Positions 8,251-15,370 of a DNA stretch of 64,000 nt are shown piece by piece. Source of the DNA: Veillonellales bacterium (GTDB lineage: Bacteria; Bacillota; Negativicutes; Veillonellales; Dialisteraceae); NCBI GenBank assembly GCA_944390485.1, contig CALXPQ010000003.1, positions 1 through 64,000 of the forward strand, read 5' to 3'. The notes under the pieces are model-generated. The model made no database searches and was not told the origin of the DNA. It was given only the letters and a program-made list of their open reading frames with translations. The translations under genes were made by a program, and so were the position numbers. Every line of letters starts with the position of its first letter. Positions within the stretch are counted from its first letter, which is position 1.

Positions 8251-8604
8251 AGAAGCGGCCGGCCAGGCGAAAAAGGACCTGTCGGCGGGGCGTCCTGCCG
8301 CTCAGTTTGTAATTCCCTTTCAGCACAAATGCGGCTTGTACGAAAGGAGACAATTATGCCGGGACAGTACAAACTGCAAGCCGCGGCAGGCCGCCCCGCC
8401 TGCTGCGGCTCTGAGGAGCCGCACCGGCCCTTTTTCTTAATGGCCGGGCGCAATCCCGGCGCTCTGGTGAGGAGCGCCTGAGCAGAAGGGCGGCACAGAT
8501 TAGGAAGCCGCCCCGCTGGAACTGCCCGGCTTCGGGGCCGGGCTCAGGCGAGAGGGGAAAGCCGTATTCCCGTCCGCAGGGAAAGGAGTGTCCGCAAGCG
8601 GACT
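8251..8604. other. Hairpin-dense noncoding stretch
   Basis: Contains CAGTTTGTA (8303-8311) / TACAAACTG (8368-8376); GCCGCGGCAGGC / GCCTGCTGCGGC (8380-8409); the overlapping alternative GCGGCTC / GAGCCGC (8405-8422) followed by T5 at 8431; GGGCGGC / GCCGCCC (8488-8515); GCCCGGC / GCCGGGC (8524-8543); and GTCCGCAAGCGGAC (8589-8602). AAAGGAG before ATG 8356 could start a peptide, but its codons coincide with the hairpins, so I do not call a gene. Confidence 0.55.
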
Positions 8605-8607
8605 GTT

Positions 8608-8753
8608 CCGCCGTGCTGCGCACGTGCGTAAAGGGAAAGAGGAGTTCGGCTGCGCCGGAATTTTACGCGGCGCTTTGCGCCTGCGTAGGGGAGGGAAAAG
8701 GAAAGCCCGGCAGAGCTGGGCCCTATCCGCCGCGCTTCGCGCGTGCGTATGAG
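8608..8753 (+). repeat. Three tandem ~60-nt hairpin units
   Basis: Cores at 8611-8630, 8667-8687 and 8730-8749. Each is a short hairpin followed by TGCGTA: CGTGC-TGC-GCACG, GGCGC-TTT-GCGCC, CGCGC-TTC-GCGCG. The stem bases change in compensating pairs. The first two units also carry a second hairpin (8645-8660, 8704-8720). This is what a conserved RNA or DNA structure looks like. Confidence 0.7.
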
Positions 8754-8806
8754 AAGCAACATTCGCAGGATTAACCTTGTCGTGTGATTTAGGAAGTTTT
8801 TCATCG

Positions 8807-9263
8807 TATGTGGGTCCGCTCCTGCATGAGGCTGTACGTCAGTACAAGGGAGCGCGCTTGCACGCGACACCAAACTTCCCCGGGCATGAGGAGTAAGGAC
8901 TCCTTCTCTATGTGGGTCCGCACTGGTGTATGAGAAACGTTCACGTCGAAAATGAAGCCCACACCCCATGCACGATACAAGTCCAGTACTGGTGCAGCTT
9001 CCCCGCCCCTTTGAACGGAGGCCGGTGCCCGAAGGGAGAAAATTTCGCCGGTGGCGTCAGCGGTCGGCCTGTCTGAGCGACCGCAGGGAGCGAGCTCTCC
9101 GGAGGGTAGTGACCGACGAAATTTTCAGGCCGGAGTGACGGGGCGGCTGCCCTTTCTTTTGCTTCGTTTTCTTTCCGCCAGGCATGGAAAGAAAATAAAG
9201 GGACTATGGAATCGCATTCCAAAAATGAAAACAGTCGTGTGTTTCGGACACGTACGGTCATTC
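8807..9263 (+). repeat. 456-bp repeat unit, copy 1
   Basis: Starts at TATGTGGGTCCGC (8807), repeats that motif at 8909, and contains a segment identical over 32 nt (8926-8957) to copy 2 at an offset of 456. An inverted repeat GAAAATTTCG (9038-9047) / CGAAATTTTC (9117-9126) encloses a second hairpin GCGGTCG/CGACCGC (9060-9084). A pyrimidine/purine hairpin TTTTCTTTCC..GGAAAGAAAA follows near 9167-9196. Confidence 0.75.
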
Positions 9264-9724
9264 TATGTGGGCCCGCTCCTGCATGAGAACGTACAGAACC
9301 ATAAGGGAGCCGCGAAGCGGCGACACAAACTTTTTCTGGGCATGAAGGGAGAGGCGGTCGTCTCTATGTGAGCCTGCACCTGTGTATGAGAAACGTTCAC
9401 GTCGAAAATGAAGCTCGCACTCCATGCATGATACAAGTTCAGCATTGGTCCAGCTTCCCCGCCCGTTCCGTTGGAGGCCGACTCCGCAGGGGGGAAGCTG
9501 GGCACCGTCTCAGCGTGAAGACGGGACGCCGTGTTTGAGCGAGCAAAGCGAGCGAGTTGCGGCCCGTTAGCTGAGACGGTGCCCAGCTTAGGCCGGAAAC
9601 GCGCGGCGGCGCCCCCTTTCTTGGCCGACACTCTTTCCCGGCGGCGGGAAAGAATGTCGGGGACCATGGAATCTCATTCCTAAAATGGAAACAGTCGTAG
9701 ATGAACGGACACGTACGGACTCGT
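9264..9724 (+). repeat. 456-bp repeat unit, copy 2
   Basis: TATGTGGGCCCGC at 9264 and TATGTGAGCC at 9365, the 32-nt identity at 9382-9413, a perfect 20-bp inverted repeat at the place homologous to copy 1 (9495-9514 / 9570-9589), a CCGACACTCTTTCCCG-type hairpin (9625-9660), then ACCATGGA and GGACACGTACGG (9707-9718). Confidence 0.75.
9495..9589. repeat. Perfect 20-bp inverted repeat
   Basis: 9495-9514 is exactly reverse-complementary to 9570-9589; the 55-nt loop includes GAGCGAGCAAAGCGAGCGAG. Not followed by a T run, so it is not a simple terminator. Confidence 0.85.
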
Positions 9725-9815
9725 TATGTGGTCCCGCATCGCCTGTGAAAAAAGACTTTTGTCCTATGTGGGGCCGCACCGATGTCTGCAAAACGTGCGT
9801 GTCGAAAATGAACCT
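9725..9815 (+). repeat. Truncated third repeat unit
   Basis: TATGTGGTCCCGCA (9725) and TATGTGGGGCCGCAC (9765), then AAACGTGCGTGTCGAAAATGAA, which matches both full copies, after which similarity is lost before the rplS promoter. Confidence 0.65.
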
Positions 9816-9938
9816 CTCTTCGGATGCGGTAAAAAGTTTTTATCCGTATTCGTATCCAATCAGCGTGCTGGGATTGCAGAGAAACAGATCGTCCGGGAAG
9901 GAAATGGCTGAATTTTCCCTCCCGGAGCCGTTTTTTCC

Positions 9939-9967
9939 TTGCAGGCCGCAGGGAAAAATGGTAAAAT
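9939..9967 (+). promoter_or_regulatory. rplS promoter
   Basis: TTGCAG (9939-9944), 17 nt, TAAAAT (9962-9967). Confidence 0.7.
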
Positions 9968-9974
9968 ACTTGCG

Positions 9975-10033
9975 TATGTCTGGACAGTCCACTGCCAAAG
10001 ACGATCGGCAAGAATGTCCTGTGAATAAGGAGG
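9975..10033 (+). promoter_or_regulatory. Structured rplS leader (possible L19 autoregulatory leader)
   Basis: GGACA (9982-9986) pairs with TGTCC (10015-10019) and TGCC (9993-9996) with GGCA (10007-10010), giving a short two-part stem directly before the ribosome binding site. Firmicute rplS genes are known to carry L19-type leaders; whether this is one needs a covariance-model search. Confidence 0.45.
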
Positions 10034-10041
10034 AAAAGATC

Positions 10042-10383
10042 GTGAACATTATCGAAACGCTCGAAAGAGAACAGCTGAGAGACGACATTCCTGAATTCCG
10101 TCCCGGCGACACCGTACGCGTACACACCAAGGTCGTCGAAGGCAAAAACGAAAGAATCCAGGTATTTGAAGGTGTTGTTATCGCGAGAAAACATGCTGGC
10201 CTTCGCGAAACCTTCACCGTTCGCCGCATTTCCTACGGCGTCGGCGTCGAAAGAACATTCTTCGTCCATTCTCCGCGTCTCGCCAAGATCGAAGTGAAGC
10301 GCCGCGGCATCGTACGCCGTGCAAAGCTTTTCTATCTGCGCGGACTGTCCGGCAAAGCGGCAAGAATCAAAGAAAGAAAATAA
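10042..10383 (+). CDS. rplS: 50S ribosomal protein L19
   Basis: 113 aa. L19 sits at the 30S-50S interface. The family pattern is complete: [46 protein letters not shown], and the basic end [20 protein letters not shown] 10042 is the start, 8 nt after AAGGAGG (10027-10033); the open frame continues upstream but without homology. Single gene with its own promoter and terminator. Codon use is less GC-rich than its neighbours, as expected of a highly expressed gene. Confidence 0.96.
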   Translation: MNIIETLEREQLRDDIPEFRPGDTVRVHTKVVEGKNERIQVFEGVVIARKHAGLRETFTVRRISYGVGVERTFFVHSPRLAKIEVKRRGIVRRAKLFYLRGLSGKAARIKERK

Positions 10384-10393
10384 GGCGCGAAAG

Positions 10394-10419
10394 AGGCTTC
10401 CCGGCGGGAGGCCTTTTTT
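10394..10419 (+). terminator. rplS terminator
   Basis: AGGCTTCCC (10394-10402) / GGGAGGCCT (10406-10414), loop GGC, T6. Confidence 0.88.
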
Positions 10420-10426
10420 GTTTGCC

Positions 10427-10455
10427 TTGACAGGCCCTGCGGCGGCCGGTATAGT
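10427..10455 (+). promoter_or_regulatory. Consensus promoter of the secreted 129-aa protein
   Basis: TTGACA (10427-10432), 17 nt, TATAGT (10450-10455). Confidence 0.82.
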
Positions 10456-10484
10456 AAGGAAAAATCAGGGAGGGGAGGCGCAGC

Positions 10485-10874
10485 ATGAAGAGAGAGATCG
10501 TCATGGCGCTCGCGGCGGCGCTGGCACTGGTGCCGGCCGCGTGGGCGAATCAGATCGAGTCGGTCATCGCGGTGGACTATCTCACGGTGGAGGTGGTCAT
10601 GGAGGACCCGCTCCCGCCGGAGGAGACGGACCCGCTGCGGTTCGACCCGGCGCACCCGGCCTTCACGTTCAGCGACGGCATCGAGATGACCGGCGCGCCC
10701 GCGGAGCAGGACGTGCGGGGGTACCCGAATACGTACCGCATCCCTGTGAACGGGCTCGACACGGACATCATCTATAAGATCTCCTACAAAGGGCAGAAGG
10801 CCTTCACGTTCAAGGCCTACGACGAGACGGAGATGACCGAGCGGTACAAGGACCGGTACGGCAGCTATTTCTGA
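10485..10874 (+). CDS. Exported protein of unknown function
   Basis: 129 aa with a signal peptide (cleavage likely after WA in LVPAAWANQ). The mature part is acidic and predicted beta-rich, without cysteines, membrane helices or a recognised motif. GGGAGG lies upstream of the ATG. Monocistronic with a near-consensus promoter and a short hairpin behind it. Probably periplasmic or surface-exposed in a diderm cell; no function can be assigned. Confidence 0.65.
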   Translation: MKREIVMALAAALALVPAAWANQIESVIAVDYLTVEVVMEDPLPPEETDPLRFDPAHPAFTFSDGIEMTGAPAEQDVRGYPNTYRIPVNGLDTDIIYKISYKGQKAFTFKAYDETEMTERYKDRYGSYF

Positions 10875-10878
10875 GAGG

Positions 10879-10899
10879 CGGCGTCTGCGGACGCCGTTT
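10879..10899 (+). terminator. Hairpin after the exported-protein gene
   Basis: CGGCGTC (10879-10885) / GACGCCG (10890-10896), loop TGCG; only three Ts. Confidence 0.5.
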
Positions 10900-10932
10900 C
10901 CGCGCGGCAGGGTACAGTTTGCCTGCGTTGTA

Positions 10933-10941
10933 TGCTATAAT
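10933..10941 (+). promoter_or_regulatory. Extended -10 promoter of trmL-ylbF-murB
   Basis: TGcTATAAT, 37 nt before the trmL start. Confidence 0.65.
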
Positions 10942-10977
10942 AACCGTGGTTATACAGGGAAATGTGGAGGCGTGTCC

Positions 10978-11487
10978 ATGCATATCGTACTGGTTGAGCC
11001 GGAAATTCCGGGAAATACGGGAAATATTTCCCGCCTCTGCGCGGCGGAGCATCTGACGCTCCATCTGGTGAAGCCGCTCGGCTTTTCGCTCGACGACAGG
11101 CACCTGAAGCGGGCGGGGCTCGATTACTGGGACCTGCTGGACGTGCATGTCCATGAGAATTTCGAGGAAGTGCAGCGGATGCTGGCGGGGCACCATTTCT
11201 ATTACAATACGACGAAAGCGGTGCGCGCCTACAGCGATGTGTCCTTCACGCCGGGGGATGTGCTCGTCTTCGGCAAGGAGACGAAGGGCCTGCCGGAGGA
11301 GCTGCTCCTCGCACACGAGGAGGACTGCATCCGCATCCCCATGATCGAGGAGGCGCGGTCGCTCAATCTGTCGAACGCGGTGGCCATCGTGGCGATGGAA
11401 GCGCTACGCCAGCAGGGATTTCCCCATCTGCTGCAGAAGAGCGGACGGTTGTTCAGAGAAGGGACGGAAAGCCATGAATATATATGA
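10978..11487 (+). CDS. trmL: tRNA (cytidine/uridine-34-2'-O)-methyltransferase, TrmL type
   Basis: 169 aa SPOUT-fold methyltransferase acting on the tRNA wobble base with S-adenosylmethionine. The knotted SAM site is visible: LVEPEIPGNTGNISR (start), VLVFGKETKGLPEELL (middle), IPMIEEARSLNLSNAVAIV (end). ATG 10978 lies 7 nt after TGGAGG; GTG 10972 is too close. First gene of an operon; its end overlaps ylbF by 14 nt. Confidence 0.92.
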   Translation: MHIVLVEPEIPGNTGNISRLCAAEHLTLHLVKPLGFSLDDRHLKRAGLDYWDLLDVHVHENFEEVQRMLAGHHFYYNTTKAVRAYSDVSFTPGDVLVFGKETKGLPEELLLAHEEDCIRIPMIEEARSLNLSNAVAIVAMEALRQQGFPHLLQKSGRLFREGTESHEYI

Positions 11488-11830
11488 TAAGGCGTACGAA
11501 CTCGCCGGCGGCATCAAAGAGTGCGACGAAATGAAGCGTCTCGCCGCGGCGGGCGAAAAGATCAAGGGCAATGAAGACGCCCGGAAGCTGGTCAAGGAGT
11601 ACCTGATAGCCCAGATGCAGGCGGACTATGCGAAGCTGGCGGGGCAGAAGCAGGACGACAAGGCCTACGAGCATCTCCAGGAGCTGGCGGTCATGGTCAG
11701 CAACAACGGCGATGCGCAGGAATATCTGCAGGCATTTATCCGCTGGCAGCAGGTTGCAGCCGATCTGCAGAAGATCATCAGCGATGCCATGATGCAGGGT
11801 ATGGATGTATTGGAGCTGGATAAGAAATGA
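11474..11830 (+). CDS. YlbF/YmcA-family protein
   Basis: 118 aa, all-helical, matching the Com_YlbF family (B. subtilis YlbF and YmcA, which with YaaT form a complex affecting RNase Y activity, biofilm and competence). Mostly charged helices with a C-terminal MMQGMDVLELDKK. It overlaps trmL by 14 nt and murB by 4 nt, so it is co-translated. Its role outside Bacillus is not established. Confidence 0.8.
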   Translation: MNIYDKAYELAGGIKECDEMKRLAAAGEKIKGNEDARKLVKEYLIAQMQADYAKLAGQKQDDKAYEHLQELAVMVSNNGDAQEYLQAFIRWQQVAADLQKIISDAMMQGMDVLELDKK

Positions 11831-12753
11831 CAGACTGGACTTCGTTTTTTGAGGGCATCCTCACGGAAAAGCAGTTTCGCGTGGACGAGCCGATGAGCCG
11901 TCACACCACGTACGGCATCGGCGGCCCGGCGGACGTATTCGTCGCGCCCGACTCGGAAGAGACGCTGAAGAAGGTGCTGAAGCGCGCCTATGAAGGGGGC
12001 GTGCCGGTCACGATCATCGGCGGCGGGTCGAACTGCCTCGTGAGCGACAAGGGCATCCGCGGCATCACCATCTGCACGCAGCGGCTGAAGCCGTACATGG
12101 AGTGCGAGGGCGACTGGATCATCGCTTCCGGCGGCACGGCCACCGGCGCGGTATCCCGCCTCGCCTGGAAGAATCAGCTGAAAGGCATGGAATGGGCGGT
12201 CGGTCTGCCGGGCACCATCTGCGGCGCAGCCTTCATGAACGCGAACGGCTACGGCAGCCAGATGAAGAACGTGGTGGAAAGCGTGCGCGTGATCACCCGC
12301 GACGGCCAGCGGGAGAAGACTTACGGCTGGGACGATCTCCACTACGGCGAGAGCGACAGCATCTTCATGCACAACGGGGACGTCATCCTCGGCGTGCGCC
12401 TCCATCTCTCCCACGGCAACGTGAACGAGATCAAGCGCGCCATGGACGAGCACCAGCTCTCCCGCCGCACGAAGCAGCCTCTCGACAAGAGAAGCGCAGG
12501 CACGATGTACCTCCGTCCGCCGGGATACCACGTGGGCCCGATGATCAAGGCCTGCGGCCTCGTGGGCTACTCCGTGGGCGACGCGCAGGTCTCCACGAAG
12601 CATCCGGACTTCGTCGTGAATAACGGCCAGGCCACCTGCGCGGACGTGCTCGCCGTGCTTCACGAAGTGCAGCGTCAGGTGATGGACAAATTCAACGTCC
12701 ACATCCCGCTCGACGTGCGCATCATCGGCGACGGCGTTCATCAGGAAAGATAA
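11827..12753 (+). CDS. murB: UDP-N-acetylenolpyruvoylglucosamine reductase
   Basis: 308 aa FAD/NADPH enzyme that makes UDP-MurNAc, the second committed step of peptidoglycan synthesis. FAD-binding signatures: HTTYGIGGPAD, VTIIGGGSNCLVSDKGIRG, GLPGTICGAAFMNANGYG. RSAGTMYLRPPGYHVGPMIK corresponds to the catalytic Ser/Cys region. Length and the missing third-domain insertion fit type II MurB. ATGA overlap with ylbF. Confidence 0.95.
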   Translation: MTDWTSFFEGILTEKQFRVDEPMSRHTTYGIGGPADVFVAPDSEETLKKVLKRAYEGGVPVTIIGGGSNCLVSDKGIRGITICTQRLKPYMECEGDWIIASGGTATGAVSRLAWKNQLKGMEWAVGLPGTICGAAFMNANGYGSQMKNVVESVRVITRDGQREKTYGWDDLHYGESDSIFMHNGDVILGVRLHLSHGNVNEIKRAMDEHQLSRRTKQPLDKRSAGTMYLRPPGYHVGPMIKACGLVGYSVGDAQVSTKHPDFVVNNGQATCADVLAVLHEVQRQVMDKFNVHIPLDVRIIGDGVHQER

Positions 12754-12760
12754 AATCACG

Positions 12761-12800
12761 GAAACGGTGTTCCTTTATGGGACGCCGTTTTTTCGTGCGC
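12761..12800 (+). repeat. 40-bp terminator-containing direct repeat, left copy
   Basis: Matches 15276-15315 at 39 of 40 positions (T/C difference in the loop). It contains the murB terminator AACGGTGTTCC (12763-12773) / GGGACGCCGTT (12779-12789) with a T6 run and the CGTGCGC tail. The two copies bracket the M20-yjiH-yjiG cassette. Confidence 0.85.
12763..12793 (+). terminator. murB operon terminator
   Basis: 11-bp stem with one mismatch, T6 run; see the direct repeat entry. Confidence 0.85.
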
Positions 12801-12865
12801 GGAAATGGGAGATATCCATATAGCAAAATCAATGGGAGGATTATTTTTTTATATAGGAATGATTA

Positions 12866-12894
12866 TTGTATTTATCGCTTTGCGGTGATAAAGT
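12866..12894 (+). promoter_or_regulatory. Promoter of the M20-yjiH-yjiG operon
   Basis: TTGTAT (12866-12871), 17 nt, TGa-extended TAAAGT (12889-12894). Confidence 0.6.
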
Positions 12895-12927
12895 AAAACT
12901 ATTATGGATTTTAAGGAGGGACAATCA

Positions 12928-14082
12928 ATGAATCAGACGTTGCAGGAACTGTTTGCAAAAGTCGATGCGGCCAAACCGGCCATGATGGAGACCTGGCGGT
13001 CTCTGGTGGACCGCGACTGCGGCTCGGACAACAAAGCCGGCGTGGACGCCGTGGGACAGGACATCAAGGCATTCCTCGAAGCGGCGGGATGCCGGGTGCG
13101 TTTCCATGAATATGAAAAGGCGGGCAATATGCTCGTCGCGGAGTACGGCGACATGTCGAAGCCGTTCGTCGTGCTGACCGGCCACATGGACACGGTCTTC
13201 GCGGACGGCACGGCGGCGGCCCGCCCCTTCACCGTGAAGGACGGCCGCGTCACCGGCCCGGGCGCGCTCGATATGAAGGGCGGCGACACCATCCTGATGT
13301 ACGCGGTGAAATTCCTCATCGAAGCGGGCTATGACCGGTATCCGATCAAAGTCATCCTCGCAGGCGACGAGGAAGTGGGCCACGGCAAGTCCGAAGCCGG
13401 GAAGGATTACCTCGCGGAAGTGAAGGGCGCGGTGATGGGCTTCAACATGGAGACGGGCTTCATCGACAACGGCATCGTCATCGAGCGGAAAGGCTGCTGC
13501 CGCTACCGCTGGGACATCGACGGCGTGGGCGCGCACGCGGGCAACAACCCCGAGGCCGGCCGGAGCGCCGTGAAGGAACTGGCGCACAAGCTCCTCGATA
13601 TGGAAGCGCTCACCGATTTCGCGGAAGGCACCACGGTGAACGTGGGCGTCATCGGCGGCGGCACCGTGGCGAACGCCGTGCCGGAACACGCATGGTGCAT
13701 CGTGGACGTGCGGTTCCGCACCATGGCGGGGCTGGCGCGCGTGGAGAAGGGCTTCGAAGAGATTGCGAAGAAGACCTACATCGACCACACGGCGACGAAG
13801 TATGAGCGGACGGTGCTTGTGCCGGCCATGGAACGCATCGAAGGCTCGGAAAAACTGTTCGAGCGGGCCAATGAAGAGGCGCAGAAAGCGGGCCTTCCCG
13901 CGATGAAAGCCATCGCCGTGGGCGGCGGCAGCGACTCCGCGTACCTCACCATGGCAGGCATCCCCACGCTCTGCGCGATGGGCGTGAAAGGCGAATTCAA
14001 TCACACCGTGCGGGAATGGGCAGAGGAAAGCTCTCTCACAGAACGGGAGAAGCTGCTCCTCACCTGCCTCGTTACGCTGTGA
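12928..14082 (+). CDS. M20-family zinc metallopeptidase (carboxypeptidase G2/ArgE-like)
   Basis: 384 aa. Di-zinc exopeptidase/deacylase fold: TGHMDTVF (first zinc His plus Asp), GPGALDMKGG (bridging Asp), LAGDEEVGHG (general base Glu and ligand), GVGAHAGNNPEAG (dimerisation-domain His), and NHTVREWAEESSL (last zinc His). There is no signal peptide, so it is cytoplasmic, with short peptides or acyl-amino acids as likely substrates. ATG 12928 follows AAGGAGGG by 7 nt. It is the first gene of an operon with a YjiH/YjiG-like membrane pair 29 nt downstream, hinting that the pair moves its substrate or product. Confidence 0.85.
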   Translation: MNQTLQELFAKVDAAKPAMMETWRSLVDRDCGSDNKAGVDAVGQDIKAFLEAAGCRVRFHEYEKAGNMLVAEYGDMSKPFVVLTGHMDTVFADGTAAARPFTVKDGRVTGPGALDMKGGDTILMYAVKFLIEAGYDRYPIKVILAGDEEVGHGKSEAGKDYLAEVKGAVMGFNMETGFIDNGIVIERKGCCRYRWDIDGVGAHAGNNPEAGRSAVKELAHKLLDMEALTDFAEGTTVNVGVIGGGTVANAVPEHAWCIVDVRFRTMAGLARVEKGFEEIAKKTYIDHTATKYERTVLVPAMERIEGSEKLFERANEEAQKAGLPAMKAIAVGGGSDSAYLTMAGIPTLCAMGVKGEFNHTVREWAEESSLTEREKLLLTCLVTL

Positions 14083-14111
14083 GACAGACCGGACGGAGGG
14101 AGTGACCAAGT

Positions 14112-14768
14112 ATGGAAGAGAAACAGGCAAAGAAAGAAAAGGTGACGTGGAAAGGCTGGATTTCCCTGCTGTTCCTGATCGTCTCCTTCTCCGGCCTCTG
14201 CGCGGGGCAGGAGAATTTCCTGAAAGCGTTTGATCTGAATTCGCTCATCGGGCAGTTTGGCCACGCGGAAGGGGCGAAAGTGGCGCTCCAGGGCGCCGGC
14301 GGCGCAGGCGCGCGGGAAGGCTTCGTGGTGGCGCTCACGCTGATCCCGACGATCATGCTGGCGCAGGGGCTCATCGAAGTGTGCGAGAACATGGGCGCGC
14401 TCCATGCGGCGGAAAAACTGTTCCATCCGCTGCTGCATCCGCTCATGGGCATCCCCGGCGTGACGGGGCTCGCCTTCGTGTCGAGCTTCACCAGCTCCGA
14501 CGTGGGCGCCTTCATGACGAAGGACATGTATGAAGCCGGCATGATCAACGATGACGAGCGGACGATCTTCGCGGCGTACCAGTATGCGGGCTCCGCCGTG
14601 GTGAGCAATACCATCGCGGCGGGCGCGCCGCTCGTGCCGATCGCGGTGGTGCCCGTGGGGGCGGTCATCGGCATGATCTTCGTCGTGAAGGTCATGGGCG
14701 CGAACATTATCCGGTTCTATCTGAAGTATTATCACAGGAAGCATGGCGCAGAAGGGGAGGCGGCATAA
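14112..14768 (+). CDS. YjiH-like membrane protein (nucleoside-recognition/Gate domain), copy 1
   Basis: 218 aa with about five hydrophobic segments (WISLLFLIVSFSGLCAG, GFVVALTLIPTIMLAQGLIE, VSSFTSSDVGAFMTKDMYEAG, and a long C-terminal pair). It resembles E. coli YjiH, whose gene neighbours yjiG and iadA (isoaspartyl dipeptidase), and SpmA/B-type Gate domains. Function unproven; a transport role with its partner is inferred. GGAGGG lies 11 nt before the ATG. Stop and the next ATG share one base. A paralogue is at 27917-28588. Confidence 0.75.
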   Translation: MEEKQAKKEKVTWKGWISLLFLIVSFSGLCAGQENFLKAFDLNSLIGQFGHAEGAKVALQGAGGAGAREGFVVALTLIPTIMLAQGLIEVCENMGALHAAEKLFHPLLHPLMGIPGVTGLAFVSSFTSSDVGAFMTKDMYEAGMINDDERTIFAAYQYAGSAVVSNTIAAGAPLVPIAVVPVGAVIGMIFVVKVMGANIIRFYLKYYHRKHGAEGEAA

Positions 14769-15259
14769 TGGCAGAGGAAAAGAAAGAGGAGAAGAAGCTG
14801 TCCGTCCCTGAATATTTCATGCGCGGCGCGAAGAAAGGCTTCTACATCGGCGTGGAACTGATCGCGCCGGCGATGGTCATGGCGTACGCGCTCATCGCGT
14901 TCCTGCAGTATGCCGGCGTCATGCCGCTCATCGGCAAGGCGCTCGGCCCGATCATGGGGCTCTTCAGCCTGCCCGGCGAGGCGTCCGTCGTGCTGCTGGC
15001 GGCGTTCTTCGCCAAGGCGGCGGGCGCGGCGGCCGCGGCTTCGCTGTATACCGCCGGGACCATCACGGCCGCCCAGGCGACGATCCTCTTCCCGGCGTGC
15101 ATCACCATGGGTACGCTCATCGGACATTTCGCGCGCGTCGTCCTCGTGTGCAAGGTGCGCGCGCTGTATTATCCGATCCTGCTCGTGACGCCGCTCATCG
15201 ACGCGGTGGTAGTCATGCTGATGATGCGCTTCGCCCTGATGGCGATGGGCATCGAATAA
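14768..15259 (+). CDS. YjiG-like membrane protein (Gate domain), copy 1
   Basis: 163 aa, four to five membrane helices. The central motif LFSLPGEASVVLLAAFFAKA is shared with the paralogue at 28575-29093 (LLGLPGEALIVLL). Partner of the preceding protein, with TAATG coupling, and probably part of one membrane complex. A charged N-terminus (MAEEKKEEKK) precedes the first helix. Last gene of the M20 cassette; terminator at 15278-15308. Confidence 0.75.
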   Translation: MAEEKKEEKKLSVPEYFMRGAKKGFYIGVELIAPAMVMAYALIAFLQYAGVMPLIGKALGPIMGLFSLPGEASVVLLAAFFAKAAGAAAAASLYTAGTITAAQATILFPACITMGTLIGHFARVVLVCKVRALYYPILLVTPLIDAVVVMLMMRFALMAMGIE

Positions 15260-15275
15260 GACAGCCGGAAGAAAA

Positions 15276-15315
15276 GAAACGGTGTTCCTTTACGGGACGC
15301 CGTTTTTTCGTGCGC
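15276..15315 (+). repeat. 40-bp terminator-containing direct repeat, right copy
   Basis: Differs from 12761-12800 at a single base. Holds the cassette terminator AACGGTGTTCC / GGGACGCCGTT and the same T6-CGTGCGC tail. Confidence 0.85.
15278..15308 (+). terminator. Terminator of the M20-yjiH-yjiG operon
   Basis: Same hairpin as the murB terminator, one loop base changed. Confidence 0.85.
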
Positions 15316-15333
15316 CGGAAGGCGGGCGGGCTG

Positions 15334-15342
15334 TGCTACAAT
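15334..15342 (+). promoter_or_regulatory. Extended -10 promoter of the AsmA-like gene
   Basis: TGcTACAAT, 28 nt before the start codon. Confidence 0.6.
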
Positions 15343-15370
15343 ACAGGAAAGGACAAAGGAGGACGGACCG

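Noticed and set aside
8356..8481. Possible short gene starting at ATG 8356 with AAAGGAG
   Set aside because: Its codons are formed by GC-rich hairpins and the protein looks random; kept only as a finding about structure.
9051..9371. Open frames running through the 456-bp repeats
   Set aside because: No start signals, frames are not kept between the two copies, and sequence identity is in structure-forming parts.
8041..9960. CRISPR array
   Set aside because: Repeats are long, diverged and unevenly spaced; no short identical repeats with unique spacers and no cas genes.
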